Notes under the pieces: generated by a model
Told to the model about the DNA's origin: nothing
The model's database searches: none
What the model saw: only the letters and a program-made list of their open reading frames with translations
Source of the DNA: Hexactinellida sp. DTS-2022
Taxonomy: Eukaryota; Porifera; Hexactinellida
Length of the DNA: 64,000 nucleotides
Assembly: GCA_028753945.1 (NCBI GenBank)
Contig: JAPNXP010000013.1
Span: forward strand, 4,837,501 to 4,901,500
Direction of reading: 5' to 3'
In this document: positions 54,148 through 63,842 of the stretch, one piece after another
How the letters are laid out: each line of letters starts with the position of its first letter
How positions within the stretch are numbered: the first letter of the stretch is position 1
Program-made: the position numbers and the translations under genes

Positions 54148-56821
54148 TCAAACCGATTTCCCTATAACTTTCATCAGCAGCATCATGCAGACAAAAGCTG
54201 CGAACACAGACGCAACTAAACAGAGCTGACACGTACAATGCCACTCTCTACTGTAGTTCTTCAGTTTAGTATTACTGCTACCAAGTTTAGCAGTTGTACG
54301 GTCAGTAAGGTCATTAGCCTTGTGCAGTCTGCTGATGTCGGTTTGTATTATCCTACGTGCATGCACTGATATAGACTTAAGGCCTCGAGTCATCTCTTGC
54401 AGTTCGTCCGTAAGTCGGTCTTGTTCGGTCTGATATCCCTCGACACTCCCCCTGGTGGCTAGAGTGGGGGAGGGGGGGTCGGTATCTAAATATAGAACTT
54501 ATAAACTAGTGCGGTTAATACATGCTAGAGAACAAACGTAGGGGATTGACAAACTTAGAATTGATAGCGGGAAATGTGAGAAAAGAACTCTCAATTTACA
54601 CCGGATAGGAAATTAGATTTTTGTAAGAGGATAGAAATTAGAAGAATCCGATCACTAGCTGATAGAAAGTATACAATATATAAGATCAAATACTGAGTAG
54701 TCAAGCAGACCTAGTGTAGATTAGAATTAGAGAGTTATACTAACATAAGAATAGTTGATTAGCAACCCCCAGATAAACTATAGGAAAGAATAACTGAGGA
54801 ACTACTACAGTAAATAGAAAGAAGAAGAAAAAAGACGAGTCCAACAAATCAGTAACTAATGATAGGTAATAGGAGGGATAGAGCTTATAGAGCTAACACA
54901 GATTCTGAGATCAGATACGGGACTTGTAGGTAGTCATAGAATCGGAGCTACGCGAGTATTCCCCGCTGAGACCGTAGGACCGGGAACTGGTATCTTCTCT
55001 CCGGGAGAGGTTCCGGTAGAGACGCTCCTCTCGGTCCCGGTCTCGCTCCGGGGACGCCGCGTAGATCTTCTCCAGCTCGCGTCGGGAGCGGCGATCCTCC
55101 AAATAGAGGTCTACGAGCGAGTCCTCTCTGTCTACGAGGTCTCGTCCCAGCAGTCCCATGCGCTCAGCCTCCGAGTAGGGGATTATCTGATCGTCCTTGT
55201 CGAGAGGAATGAGACGCCCGGACCTGTCCAGGATGAATAGCGGCTCGCCCTTACGCCTAAACGGCTCCAGAATGTCCACAAAGGAAGACCGATAGTTGTG
55301 CTGATTGTAGTAGCGTCGGGGGGTCGCGTCTACGTTGCTGGCCGGGTCGTAGAGGATGGTTCGGCGGTCGTTAATTCCCTCTCCGCGCTCCTTTATCTTC
55401 TCCTCGATGTCGTCGAGAATGCAGCGAAACGCTTCGCACACCTCTTCGTACTTCCCCTTTATAAACACGGGTCGCTCGTTTGAGTTCGGCAGTGTGTCTC
55501 TGTCGATGCGGATCTTGGCGCCGGTAAGTTTCCGCAGATCCTTCACGTGCTCGCCGCCCTTCCCAAGCACCGCCCCCACGTCAGCCTGAGGCACCAGAAG
55601 GATAATCTCGGTGGACTCTCGGTCTCGGGAGTCCCTGTCGCCCATCTTTGGGAGGAGCTCTGCCAGGATGCTCTCCGCCTCAGCCGTGAGGTGCGGCTCG
55701 AAACATAGGATCCGTTCTGACGACTTCACATTCACGTTGGGAATATCGATAGTGCAGTCGTACTTCTTGCGGAGATTGTTTATGTTCTCGCCGGAGCGGC
55801 CTATGATCAGCCCCACGTCCAGCTGTTTGATGAGCAGACGGATCTTGCTGGAGAGGGTCACCTCGAGTCGCGGGTCGCTGTGACGCCGCTTGGAGGGGGA
55901 GGGGCCCGTGGGGTCGCGGGACCGCTTCTCGCTACGCCGGTCATCCGACTCCCGCTTGTTCAGAGGAGAGTTCGGGAGCTCTTGCTCGCTGTGTCCAGAC
56001 ATTACTAGCTACACATATACCAAGGTAAGGGGACCGTAGCGAAGATATAACAGGCCGGACATTGGAAAATTAGTTCAGACAACAAAGCACATAAGACACA
56101 TTACCATTAAATTATATAAATTAACGACAAACGATTAAACGATCAAGAAAAACGATTTGGCATTGGCAAACTTTCGTATGCTTGCTATTGTAAAGCTACA
56201 GAATAGAAAGCAGAAGTTATTAGGATTGTACAAACTAAATTATACTCAATAATGGTTAGAACTTAGAATGAATTCATGTTGCGGTCTCAGCTCTATTGTT
56301 CTGTGTAAGATATTGGGAGACAATAGGGCGCCAAAAGTGAGATAGGATACAGCATTGCAAGCAGAGACAAGATATATCTATATATCTAATATATATGACA
56401 AGACACTTTATTTCCAAGAGTATTCGTCGATAAATGTAGAAGATTCAAGATATAACTTCGTTTCCAATGTGTTCGAGCTGATAGCATACCAATGGTACAT
56501 GTTGTTGTTATGGAACAATTACAACGTACTCTCGGGAGGGGGGTCTCCTTCTGGCCCCTTTATCTGAGCTGACTCCAATCTTCTGAGAGAATTGTTTAGA
56601 ACCTCGACTCGCGGTTTGTGTCTCTGAACAAATTCGCAGACACCAATACCGTCCCTCTCTCTACTCTCAATGAATGAGAGTAAGTACTTTACGAAAACCG
56701 GTATTTTAAGCGCGAGGTCTTCCCCCAGAGAGGAGGCCCCTCCGCGAGCGGAGAGCAGCATGGCTTCGCACCGCTCCAACAGACGTATGAACCCTATTTC
56801 GTCGGGGGTGTACGGGGGCAT
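54148..56821 (-). CDS. USE1: SNARE protein USE1
   Basis: Exons 56821-56530 and 54485-54148 join in phase (A|AT) to 209 residues (human 259). Exon 1 has IGFIRLLERCEAML, matching the USE1 N-terminal helix, then VFVKYLLSFI and EVLNNSLRRLE. Exon 2 has the SNARE helix from DELQEMTRGLKSISVHARRI, the zero-layer Asp in IIQTDISRLH, and a C-terminal membrane anchor (CLVASVFAAFVCMMLLMKVI). Known USE1 is the ER Qc-SNARE for Golgi-to-ER retrograde traffic. The 2,044-base intron contains the hnRNP K-like gene on the same strand. Confidence 0.87.
54911..56002 (-). CDS. hnRNP K-like two-KH RNA-binding protein
   Basis: The 363-residue product has a basic/acidic N-terminus, then KH1 (about 50-115, IRLLIKQLDVGLIIGRSGEN with GRSG, ending SERIL) and KH2 (about 130-200, ILLVPQADVGAVLGKGGEHV with GKGG). 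The spacing and sequence follow the first two KH domains of hnRNP K. The tail is Arg/Asp/Ser-rich (ERDRDREERLYRN) and lacks the third KH domain. Such proteins bind C-rich RNA/DNA in nucleus and cytoplasm. GC-rich codons contrast with the surrounding intron. It is intronless and sits inside the USE1 intron, same orientation. Confidence 0.87.
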   Translation of the reverse strand: MSGHSEQELPNSPLNKRESDDRRSEKRSRDPTGPSPSKRRHSDPRLEVTLSSKIRLLIKQLDVGLIIGRSGENINNLRKKYDCTIDIPNVNVKSSERILCFEPHLTAEAESILAELLPKMGDRDSRDRESTEIILLVPQADVGAVLGKGGEHVKDLRKLTGAKIRIDRDTLPNSNERPVFIKGKYEEVCEAFRCILDDIEEKIKERGEGINDRRTILYDPASNVDATPRRYYNQHNYRSSFVDILEPFRRKGEPLFILDRSGRLIPLDKDDQIIPYSEAERMGLLGRDLVDREDSLVDLYLEDRRSRRELEKIYAASPERDRDREERLYRNLSRREDTSSRSYGLSGEYSRSSDSMTTYKSRI

Positions 56822-57640
56822 AGGAGTATAACAGCTATAACAAAGTTTGTCAATTTATATGTATATGTATAGTGTCAACTGACTCAACTCGGTTAGTACA
56901 CTAGGATAATACGTACTAATTATTCTCTCGAGGGTTACGTACTAACGTTATAACCGAGTTCTACTGTAGTAGTTGAAGTATGTATTATGTTCATAAAATT
57001 CCCAAAAATATTACTTGTACTGTACAGGCATCCACTACGAATTTGTGTAGAAATAGCCAATATACTATATTTCCAAGTTATCCAAAAAGTAGTTCATAGA
57101 ACAGATAAGGAATTACTCTATTCGGAGAAGGCATTTCTCCGTTGTAACAGAGATATTATATTACTGATAAGTATTACTCTCAATGAGTCGAAGATAGGCT
57201 TTGGAATCCATTACCTATCCTAAGGTAATGGAATTCAATCTGATATAAAAATATAAATCTGTGCGAGCAATAAATAACAATTACAGTAGAACCTGCTTAT
57301 AACGGCCACCTAGAATTAAGTCCCCACATGACTTCCCATATAACCAACCTGTGTATAGCGGACACCTGTACATAACGGCCATTTTTGGTCAATCCCTTAG
57401 ATGACCGTTATTAATAGGTTCTACTGTACATCAATTATAATACAACATTAGGTATGAAATAACTTATATGTAGACCAGGTTTTTTACTTAAATACTATTA
57501 CCCATAGACGGCAGGGGCTTTGGTCTATATAATTTATAGACGGTCTACAAATTTTGTTTATTTTGTATGGGCCTTTATAGACCGTCTACATATAAGGATG
57601 CTCATTAGTTATTTGTATTCATTATACAGATCCCTGTTAG
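56822..57640. other. Divergent spacer USE1/secreted protein with three repeats
   Basis: Contains a family B MITE (about 56870-56968, ending AACCGAGTTCTACTGTA). It contains an element with ends TACAGTAGAACCTGCTTATA and TTAATAGGTTCTACTGTA (57282-57428, family E). It also contains a family H repeat (57477-57612) sharing ACCCATAGACGGCAGGGG and CATATAAGGATGCTC with 13273. The last element stops about 30 bases before the next ATG. No gene in the spacer. Confidence 0.8.
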
Positions 57641-58288
57641 ATGGACAGACTACTGCTGCAATTAGCGCTATTGCTAGCTGCTGCGTTTACAGTGTCGGGA
57701 CAGACAATAGTTAAGGATCCTAACTTCTGCACTGCCTACCAAAACCTGAGCAGCCTCTTCAACAACACGGACACGGCGGTTAGCGAGACCATCCTAGGCT
57801 TCCAGGAGATGACGTGGCGACCTTACGAGGAACAAGAGGAGAGCCCCTGTGTGTACCTCACGGGAACCGAGAACAGCCACATATTCATACAGGTGGAGAC
57901 AGAAGGAGAGCTGTGTATCGATATAGAGACAGGGGACAGCAGCTGTGGGAGTGGGCAAATAGAGAGGTGCTCAGCTAGTCCAGTTACCGGCGGGGCGAAT
58001 CAGTATATTTATTTTACGTGTCAGCAATCCTGCTCGACTTCGAGCTTCCCGTTCTTATTCCGCGTGATACAAAGCGCGCCAACTGGGAACCTTGAGTACT
58101 GGTGCACGGACATTTCCGGGGAGCCTAACAACATGTATCCACAGGACGTTATATACGAACAGGTCGGGGGGACGGGGGTCTCGTTTTCTAGAACATTCCA
58201 GCAAACTCCAGATCCTGTCGGAGGATCTGCTGCTGGCATTGTAAGCAACAAGATTGTTTTATTGCTCGCATTAGCGATCTTACTATAG
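57641..58288 (+). CDS. Secreted, probably GPI-anchored cysteine-rich protein of unknown function
   Basis: Single-exon, 215 residues. Signal peptide MDRLLLQLALLLAAAFTVSG, cleaved near GQT. The ectodomain has about nine cysteines (FCTAYQN, PCVYL, ELCIDIE, SSCGSG, ERCSAS, FTCQQSCS, YWCTD) and N-glycosylation sites at NLS and NNT. The tail GGSAAGIVSNK followed by a run of Leu/Ile/Val/Ala to the stop is a textbook GPI-attachment signal. I do not recognise a domain family. Codons are GC-richer than the flanks. The family H repeat abuts its leader. Confidence 0.8.
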   Translation: MDRLLLQLALLLAAAFTVSGQTIVKDPNFCTAYQNLSSLFNNTDTAVSETILGFQEMTWRPYEEQEESPCVYLTGTENSHIFIQVETEGELCIDIETGDSSCGSGQIERCSASPVTGGANQYIYFTCQQSCSTSSFPFLFRVIQSAPTGNLEYWCTDISGEPNNMYPQDVIYEQVGGTGVSFSRTFQQTPDPVGGSAAGIVSNKIVLLLALAILL

Positions 58289-58424
58289 TCTCAACTCGAT
58301 ACTAACTAGCTTGTGTTAATTAGGACACTGCTTAGTGATTTTAGTTAAGTACTCCTGTAAATTTATTTTATCAATAAATGTGTTTTAATGGTAAGAATTA
58401 ATTCTGGTAATGTGTCCAAGATCT

Positions 58425-58667
58425 CATCCAGGCAAAATATCGTGTTATTTAGTTTGAGCTCGCTCACACGCGCCTAGAAAAGTTATTTTGCAAATTTACG
58501 CGCATTTACCTGGATCCTTACAGTTATAGAAATCAGGGCTTCATCCAGACGCGTAATTTTGAAAGGAAACTTTTCTAGGCGCGCGAAAATCGAGAGATTC
58601 TCCCAGACGTAATACATGTGAGCGAGCTCAAACTAAATCTAGGCGCGCAGAAAATTTTGCCTGGATG
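58425..58667. repeat. Complex foldback element with GGCGCG motifs
   Basis: Outer arms CATCCAGGCAAAAT and ATTTTGCCTGGATG are exact inverses. Next come AGTTTGAGCTCGCTCAC and GTGAGCGAGCTCAAACT, also exact. CGCGCCTAGAAAAG and CTTTTCTAGGCGCG invert again. Its CpG-rich motifs stand out in AT-rich surroundings. Unrelated to the ACAGT-ended families and probably a distinct MITE. Confidence 0.85.
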
Positions 58668-58991
58668 AAAGGAAAGCCTGATAGAAATCTTAATAAATGG
58701 TAAATATAGATTTTTATTCAAGTCATTTCTAATAATCTAAACTAATAATTGGAGACAGATACTAGATAAAATAGATGTTTTTCTTCTTTCAGAGTGCAAA
58801 TATGTTTCTGCGGACTATTATTATTAGTATTTACAACTCAAATAATAAAATGAGGAATACAGACTAAATGGTCAGGGTATAATTACATACAATCAAGGCA
58901 GTAGTCAAATCAATGGATAATTATTCAAATCCCAATAGAGGCTCATACTTGAGATCAATATATATAAATACATATCTGCCCGAAACACCGT

Positions 58992-59882
58992 TCATATTTT
59001 CTTCTTACAGGCGCTGGGGCCGCCAGTAAAGAAAACGTGTTTGAGAGCCTCGTCAGCTGATATCCGACCCGAGGGATTGCAAGTTAAATGCTTCTTTAGG
59101 AGAATTATCCCAGAGTCGTCTAGGTTTGTGACGTGTGTCTTTAGATTAGCAGCGGGGTAGATTGGGAACTCTAGGTAGTCGGGGCACTTTCGGATGTCCG
59201 GCCAGTCTGCTTCGGTGGAGGTGCCGACCACTTTGTAGATTCTCTTCAGCTGTTCTTGTACGTCGTTTCCCGGGAATAGGGGACGCCCCCCTTGGGCCAT
59301 TTCTGCGAAAATGCACCCAGCGGACCATATGTCGACTGACGTTTTGTATATTTTAGTCCCCATCAGAATATCCGGGGGCCTGTACCATAACGTAACGACC
59401 TCCTCCGAGAATTGCTTAACCGGAATTCCGAAACTTCTCGCCAGACCGAAATCTGCCAACTTCAACTCTCCTTTCTTTGTGATGAGAAGATTCTGCGGTT
59501 TCAGATCTCTGTGGAAAATATGTTTCGCGTGGCAAAAGTGTAACCCGAGCAGCAGCTGATGCATAAACGATTTTACGATTAGTGGGTCAATGTACCCCTT
59601 GTGGGTGTCGAAATACTTTTTCAGATCTTGGTCGCAGTACTCGAATACCATAGTTAGTTTGCCATCCGTAACGATGACATCTTTTATAAGAACAATATTC
59701 GGATGTCTGAGTTCTTTCAGAATACAGATTTCTCGCAAAGCCGAACTTGGGACGCCCTCATCGTCCAAATCTAGTCGCACTCTTTTCAGAGCGACAACGG
59801 ACATAGTTTTGTTATCGAGTGCTTTGTAGACCGTGCCATAAGTCCCCTCGCCAATCTTCTCGAGCTTATCGTAGCGACTCAT
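58992..59882 (-). CDS. CDK5: Cyclin-dependent kinase 5
   Basis: A 296-residue intronless kinase. [11 protein letters not shown] glycine loop, VALKRVRLD with the catalytic Lys, and PSSALRE as the cyclin-type helix, which is the CDK5 form of [15 protein letters not shown] catalytic loop, [11 protein letters not shown] and [14 protein letters not shown] activation segment follow. [15 protein letters not shown] [15 protein letters not shown] also points to CDK5. Activation-loop Ser (KQFSEEVV) corresponds to Ser159. The C-terminal tail ACKKKI is basic, unlike vertebrate CDK5. Known role: p35-dependent kinase in neurons and cell adhesion. Confidence 0.93.
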   Translation of the reverse strand: MSRYDKLEKIGEGTYGTVYKALDNKTMSVVALKRVRLDLDDEGVPSSALREICILKELRHPNIVLIKDVIVTDGKLTMVFEYCDQDLKKYFDTHKGYIDPLIVKSFMHQLLLGLHFCHAKHIFHRDLKPQNLLITKKGELKLADFGLARSFGIPVKQFSEEVVTLWYRPPDILMGTKIYKTSVDIWSAGCIFAEMAQGGRPLFPGNDVQEQLKRIYKVVGTSTEADWPDIRKCPDYLEFPIYPAANLKTHVTNLDDSGIILLKKHLTCNPSGRISADEALKHVFFTGGPSACKKKI

Positions 59883-60388
59883 TTCTGCTCAAATATGCAC
59901 ATTAAATACTACAGTTATTTATAGGCATTGATTCAATGGATAATATATTAATTTGAATTCGTAGCAATGTCGCTGTGCCATTGTGTCTACACACAATGAA
60001 TTACAGTAATCAAAAGAAAAGTATATAAATATGTAAATATATATTTAGAGACAAATGGCGTGGGAACGAATTATTCGTGATTTAACTACTAATTTCTGGA
60101 TATTTGTGTCCATAATTAACTAAAGTCAACAACAGTTAATTACGTTATTCGAATTACAACTTTAAATATTTTTTAATCAGTTACAAATTATGATGTTTGC
60201 AATAATCTGGTTAATTTAAGCAACAGTCATATACGTCATAAAGTTGTGTGGTATAGTATCCATTTTAGGAAGCAGGCAATTAATCATAAATTATAATAAT
60301 GGGATAAATAGGTTACACATATATAGAAGTGAGAGGGTTACAGGTTGATATCAGAGGAGTTAAAAGAATAAGATTAATACGAGTTTCG
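59883..60388. other. Spacer CDK5 / proline-rich gene
   Basis: AT-rich with no gene; CDK5 promoter side. Nothing else supported. Confidence 0.5.
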
Positions 60389-63300
60389 CTACTGATCAAG
60401 CAAACTCTCCAATCTTGCTTGTGTTAAATGACTAGACGTCTTAAGTTTAAGTTGATACCGTTTGACCCAAGAGGTGTTTGCTCTCACCGCCATGGGGTAT
60501 AGCGGCTTGATAACGCCCACACTGGCGTAGACAGGGGTGTACTCTCGGTTTGGGAGCGTCCGGCTGGGGGGAGGGGGGCTCGGAGACGCCGTGTTCCTGA
60601 GAGGGGCTGTGTAGTGTCGCGGGGGGGAGGGCGGGTAGTAGGGGATGTCCGGGAGCCCGTGGAAGTCCCCCAACACCTAGGGAGAGAGTTATAAGTCCTG
60701 TCAGACCTCTTAAGTAATAGGGAATACTCGTATTAGTATAATAATAGGAAATGCCAATGTGTCACTAGGTTGTCAGACAATACCTGTATCAAACTACGGA
60801 GCAACCGCGATTATCCGAACTCGTTAGGCAAACAAGTTCGGATAATTTAAAGCTGAACTAATTCATAGAATAACTGTAAGGAATAGGAAACAAAATAATA
60901 ATTTCGCACTCACATATACAAAATGACACGGACTCTACCAATTAGCCCTTTTAACATAAATAACTAATGTGTGCTGTTGAAGCTAACAACAGCGCCTAAT
61001 TGAAAACTACAACATTCCTCTATTTAATCATAGTGAATTCCCTGTATTCGTCTTCATCCTTGAAGCTCTTAACGTGCAACATTACAAATTCGTACAGGTT
61101 CTTCTGAGCGCGTAGGAGCCTCAGTCCCTCCAGCCCTCTGTCAGATAGGTACAGCTGGGCACACAGGGTCTTGAGGGGGTACGGCTTAAGGATAGCCGGA
61201 CAGGTTTCGAGGAAGTCTTTAACTTCTTGTACAGCGGCGTCTAGCAGGTTGAAGAACATCTTCCCTTCGTTGTCAACTGTGAATGGGTAGGCGCCGGCTG
61301 ATAGGAGCTCAACGCAGGTCGGGATATCGTTCTTCTTTGCGGCTATAAACAGAGGTGTTTCGGGATCGGTGTATATCAGGCCGCGCTTGCCTCTGTAGCA
61401 GAAGAGCTTCTGGTTGAGCTCAGACGCGAGGTAGAAGAACAAATCTCGCTTGTCCACGTTCTCCATTAGCTCAGGGCTGTGCGTTATAACCTCGGTTAGC
61501 AGCGAGAAGCGGTCGGCGAATGCGCGGAGTCTGAATAGGGAGTCGTTAATGGAGAGCAGATAAGCATGCTTCTCAGCTATCTGGGACTCGTTGATCAGCT
61601 GATTGAATTTGTAAATAAACACAACACCCGCGGCGCGAATTGGACCGAAAACCGATTGTTGGAATTTGTAGAGCCGCTGGGGGTCTGTGTTTTCAGGACA
61701 GTTTTCCTTCAAAGCTTTCGATAGAGATTCGTACGTGAAAAGGTATTGGCGAATTATAAAGTCCATTGCATGCATGTTTTCTTTGAAAAAGTCAAACAAT
61801 TGATTGTAGCACTTCCGGATATTAGGCAGCTCTTCGTTAATGAATACATCGGAGTTAATAGGCATTGTTATAATGGTGACAACTCGCATGAACAAATGAC
61901 CGAAACAAACTTCTTTCCAGAGGTGACAGAGGATCCCGCCGAGCGAAATCGCGGAACTGTCGTCGCGAAGTTTGGGCGCCAAAGTGCCCTTGAGTCCTGT
62001 CACCAGAAGCGAGAATATCTTGGAATATGGTTCGTCAACAAACATGTTCGGGAATCCGAGTATGCAGTCTATAATGGCGAAGTGGTATAGTTTTTTCAAA
62101 TTCTCATCGAGATTTCGTATTTGGTGCAGAGTCCATGGTTCAGCTAAGCAGTCAGATCTTCCTACAATAGGCTGGTTAAGGAGACCAATATCGGAGTATG
62201 GAATGTGTTTCTCATATAGCATAGTACGTGAAAAGCTACGAGGTTTGTTGAGGCAATAGTTGACGTCATAAACCGGTAAATTCATACCAAATTTAGTTCT
62301 AAATACCAGAGCTTTCTGAGCGAATTGATTTTCTTCTTTATCCAATAACATAACAAAGAGTAAATATGCAAGTATGTCGCTCGCCTTGAAATCACAGTTG
62401 TTCAACAGATGGTTTCGGTAGCTAATACTGCCCTGGGTTGGGGGCGTATACACCTTAGGGCCGGGGGGCCCCTCTATGGGGACAATGGGTATCGAGTGGA
62501 TGTGAGGCTCCCAAATTGTACGAGTTAGCTTGTCCCACATTGCATTGTGTAGTTCGCTGGGTGACTCTATCTCTAGGTAGACAGCCATTTGGAAGGGACT
62601 GAGATGGTTGAACGGACGAACGAAAGGAGAGGCTCCTGAATCTATGAGTGCATCGATCATAGGAATACTCTTCTTGTGAATGGCAGAATGGAGAGATACG
62701 TGTCTCTGGTATATTTCATTCGGGTCCGAGCCAGATGAGAGGGCTTGGGTAACCGCACTGGTGTCGTTCGGTTTGGAAATATACATCGCGCGGAAAAGCG
62801 GTGATAGTATATCGACATGTGGTAGAAGTCTGTCCTGGTTTGTCATGTTTGAAATAAATATTATTTGATTTGTAATAGAACTGATATTGTTAGAGAAGTT
62901 ATTATTATCCTGAGTTGTACTTGTGGAAGATTTATAACTTAGCTAGCAATCTATGCATATTGTATTGAATACAGTGCTAATATAGAAAGTAATACGATTG
63001 CAACTTGATATTAAAATTAGCAAATGGTTAAGTAAGAAATTAAGAATAATACTCACCATCGGTTTTGTTATGGGTGATAACTTTTGTGTTCTCTTAGGAG
63101 GAAAAGTAGCTACAAACTTGTTGCTTTGACTTGGACCAGGGGTAACTTGTTGGTAATAATCTAAAGCAGAAAATACGTGTGAGAAATTGGGTCCATTGGC
63201 ATCGAGGGAATTAGGGAGAGTAGAATATCTTGAGTTTTCTTGCAGTTTTAAAGAAGTGTCCCAGACAAATAATTCTGGGGCGGTTCTAAGGGAATTTCTG

Positions 63301-63470
63301 TTCGGTCTGACGGCAGATAAACGGGACTGGGGTTTATGTTTCATGTATTGTTTCATAGACCAACCGTCCTCTATAATTTCTAGCTCCGGGGGAGGTGTCT
63401 CGGTATAGGAACACTCGTCGAAAGGGCGCGGTTGGACACTCTTCATCTCGCTGATAACTCTGGAATTCAT
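60389..63470 (-). CDS. Proline-rich protein of unknown function, two exons
   Basis: Exon 63470-63057 (138 codons) ends ATG|GTGAGT. Exon 60676-60389 begins after CCCTAG with GTG TTG GGG. Both are phase 0, giving 233 residues. No known domain. Exon 1 is rich in Pro/Ser (PPPELEIIEDGWSMKQYMKH, RYSTLPNSLD). Exon 2 opens LGDFHGLPDIPYYPPSPPRH and continues with SPSPPPPSRTLP. Probably a disordered scaffold. The 2,380-base intron contains an entire ankyrin gene on the same strand. The splice is inferred from signals and phase only. Confidence 0.6.
61020..62846 (-). CDS. Ankyrin-repeat protein, FEM1/ASB-like, unknown substrate
   Basis: Single-exon, 608 residues. Ankyrin-type repeats lie at the N-terminus (ALSSGSDPNEIYQRHVSLHS, then IDALIDSGASPFVRPFNHLS) and near the C-terminus (TPLFIAAKKNDIPTCVELLS and AGAYPF). 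A long helical region without a recognised family lies between (about 150-450). The tail AILKPYPLKTLCAQLYLSDR faintly resembles a SOCS/FEM1 end, which would make it an E3 adaptor, but this is weak. No membrane segment. Nested within the intron of the proline-rich gene. Confidence 0.7.
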   Translation of the reverse strand: MTNQDRLLPHVDILSPLFRAMYISKPNDTSAVTQALSSGSDPNEIYQRHVSLHSAIHKKSIPMIDALIDSGASPFVRPFNHLSPFQMAVYLEIESPSELHNAMWDKLTRTIWEPHIHSIPIVPIEGPPGPKVYTPPTQGSISYRNHLLNNCDFKASDILAYLLFVMLLDKEENQFAQKALVFRTKFGMNLPVYDVNYCLNKPRSFSRTMLYEKHIPYSDIGLLNQPIVGRSDCLAEPWTLHQIRNLDENLKKLYHFAIIDCILGFPNMFVDEPYSKIFSLLVTGLKGTLAPKLRDDSSAISLGGILCHLWKEVCFGHLFMRVVTIITMPINSDVFINEELPNIRKCYNQLFDFFKENMHAMDFIIRQYLFTYESLSKALKENCPENTDPQRLYKFQQSVFGPIRAAGVVFIYKFNQLINESQIAEKHAYLLSINDSLFRLRAFADRFSLLTEVITHSPELMENVDKRDLFFYLASELNQKLFCYRGKRGLIYTDPETPLFIAAKKNDIPTCVELLSAGAYPFTVDNEGKMFFNLLDAAVQEVKDFLETCPAILKPYPLKTLCAQLYLSDRGLEGLRLLRAQKNLYEFVMLHVKSFKDEDEYREFTMIK

Positions 63471-63842
63471 TTACACCTGTTTAGCACACAGATAGATAAT
63501 CTAATCTATAAATAGAATAGTGCACGTTTTTATCGGGAATGCTATTATCTTCATTTTCTTACAGTTTTCCTATTTTAACCACTTTATTTGCTTATAAAGT
63601 TATTGCTTTCTAGTATACTACTGTATTTGTTTAGATTTAAACACATCCAAAACATTGCAAATTATGTTGTTGGTAAAATTAACTGTTAGCTGGCCTATCT
63701 GTCCCCAAGATAATACCTAAATCCTAATATAATAAACACAAAATACAGCAAAATAATAATACATTGCTTTTATGTATATTAAATCTCGAGTTGGCGTAAT
63801 GTCAATTAGTATCTACACAAATAGATGTAGGATAGGATCCGT
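63471..63842. other. Spacer upstream of the proline-rich gene
   Basis: AT-rich. It includes the PIN1 3' untranslated region (AATAAACA-type signals near 63731). No gene. Confidence 0.5.
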
